The position numbers and the translations under genes are program-made. A stretch of DNA of 64,000 bases, from positions 112,064 through 176,063 of the forward strand of contig NMRA01000384.1 of NCBI GenBank assembly GCA_002633005.1, in the 5' to 3' direction. The notes beneath the pieces are model-generated. The model made no database searches and had not been told where the DNA came from. It saw only the letters and a list, made by a program, of their open reading frames with translations. Shown here one piece after another: positions 62,890 to 64,000 of this stretch. Positions within the stretch are counted from its first letter, which is position 1. The number at the start of each line of letters is the position of its first letter. This stretch comes from Phoronis australis (lineage: Eukaryota > Phoronida > Phoronidae).

Positions 62890-64000
62890 GTCAGTCATTT
62901 TGAGAAAAGAGGAACTTTTAGCAGTGAAGTTAAGGCTCTCTATTAGAATAGTGAGCGTTGATATGTCACGGACTTGATAGCAAAAGTAACAACTATTAGT
63001 GAAAGCAGTATTTCTAAATTCTTTAAACTACTATTACTCCGCCTTTCTTCACAAACCTCATTCATTTAGTCCCTGTTACCATTATGAAATTTGTCTCAAG
63101 TTCTTCCTTAGTGAAAGTTGGAGTTGATTTCACTACTTTAAAAGAAGTGACAATTTGTCAGTACTTAAGACCAGGCTCTACAAGTTAGCTTGTCAAGGCG
63201 TGTCATTTTATACACGGAGCAAGGTCTCAAGAACTGCCAGTTGTTTGCAAACTCTGCGTCTGTTCTGAGTTACAAACGAGTCAAGACCTGTTTTATAGCC
63301 GCGGTACTGTGGTCTAAATTTTGCTTCTTGCATGGAATGTGAGTTTACAGTGCTACAAAGCTTGTCAATGTGTTGTGTCATGGCCTTCATGAACAAACAA
63401 ATGCTTTTCCATCAATTTCAGTTTTAAACATCCATGTTTGGTAATAATCTATCAATTCTCAATGTACTGTACGCATGAGAGTTAATGCCCACATGTGGAC
63501 TGCGGCAAACTTGCCTTGTTTTTTTTAATTTTCTCTAAACATTCATGTTTGGCTTTATACCAAACCCCAGTTGATAGGATAGTAGACTTCCTTGAAAGCT
63601 GCCAATATCTCTGTCAACACCCGTAGAGAATCTGATTCTCCACAATAATGGAAAACAGAAAACTGGCTTGTGAAGTGGAAGTATAGGTTTTGAACTAAAT
63701 TCACATATTTCAGTAGGGTATGTCATAATTCCAACCTTTTTTTACGTTTAGTTACTTGGAAAACTTTGTTGGCACAACTTCTCATGTCTAATATGTGGAG
63801 ACATGAACAGGAAAACCTAGATGCACTTTTATTAAATATGACACTCTGTATAGACGTAATTGTTAGGTCATAGAACTTTTTAAAAAATGGGATCAACTAC
63901 ATTTTTTATTAATACAGAAATGTGCTGAGAAAACGTACATGACATAAAATTTTTAAAGAATCATGAATAAACAAAATGAATTTGCTTGGCTTTTAGTAGG
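62890..64000. other. Intron running to the window edge
   Basis: No further EGF or transmembrane exon was recognised before position 64000, so the gene continues outside the window. Confidence 0.65.

Overview
This is animal nuclear DNA, roughly 62% A+T by eye, with genes cut into many small exons by GT-AG introns, tRNA-derived SINEs, DNA-transposon MITEs and non-LTR retroelement remains. The EGF/laminin-G gene, the galactosyltransferase relative and the repeat types suit a marine invertebrate, perhaps a deuterostome such as a hemichordate or amphioxus. No sequence here fixes the species. Six places carry N (3902, 13281-13286, 21550, 27090, 37403, 49552), and several coincide with signs of assembly joins.

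Layout. (1) 1-2743: a minus-strand gene with an uninterrupted 409-codon reading frame (1472-2701). It encodes a single-pass membrane protein with a short Ser/Thr-rich ectodomain, a juxtamembrane cysteine cluster and a long tail. The tail has seven YxN motifs and one YxxM motif, the layout of a LAT-like phosphotyrosine scaffold. (2) 2744-9195: no recognisable exon; a ~780 bp tandem duplication and dispersed repeats. (3) 9196-62889: 23 plus-strand exons of one very large gene, open at both ends. All 23 join in one reading frame (4018 nt, about 1339 residues). They encode the end of one laminin-G domain, a complete second one, a Cys-rich linker and at least 26 EGF repeats. (4) The gene's largest intron (40450-61004, 20.6 kb) holds an antisense, truncated beta-1,3-galactosyltransferase-like frame (about 49555-50159), a LINE 3' end, SINEs, several MITEs and a tandem array of CTCF-like motifs.

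How the genes relate. The EGF protein would be secreted or membrane-bound. Fifteen of its 26 EGF repeats carry the O-glucose consensus and sixteen the O-fucose consensus known from Notch, so it is a probable client of those glycosyltransferases. The galactosyltransferase-like gene is also a Golgi glycosylation enzyme by family, but there is no evidence that it acts on the EGF protein. The adaptor-like gene at 1472-2701 runs the opposite way and may be a separate neighbour, or nested in an upstream intron of the EGF gene.

Most of the remaining sequence is intron. Families with several copies here are: a CAGGG-ended family with 6-bp target duplications (five copies); a Tc1/mariner-type MITE (about five copies); a tRNA-SINE (three copies); an 8-bp-TSD hAT-like MITE inserted in the B box of another SINE; and inverted-repeat elements. 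The most unusual items are the multi-YxN membrane protein, the CTCF-like tandem array, a 51-bp perfect foldback hairpin, and a conserved short coding segment inside a MITE family.
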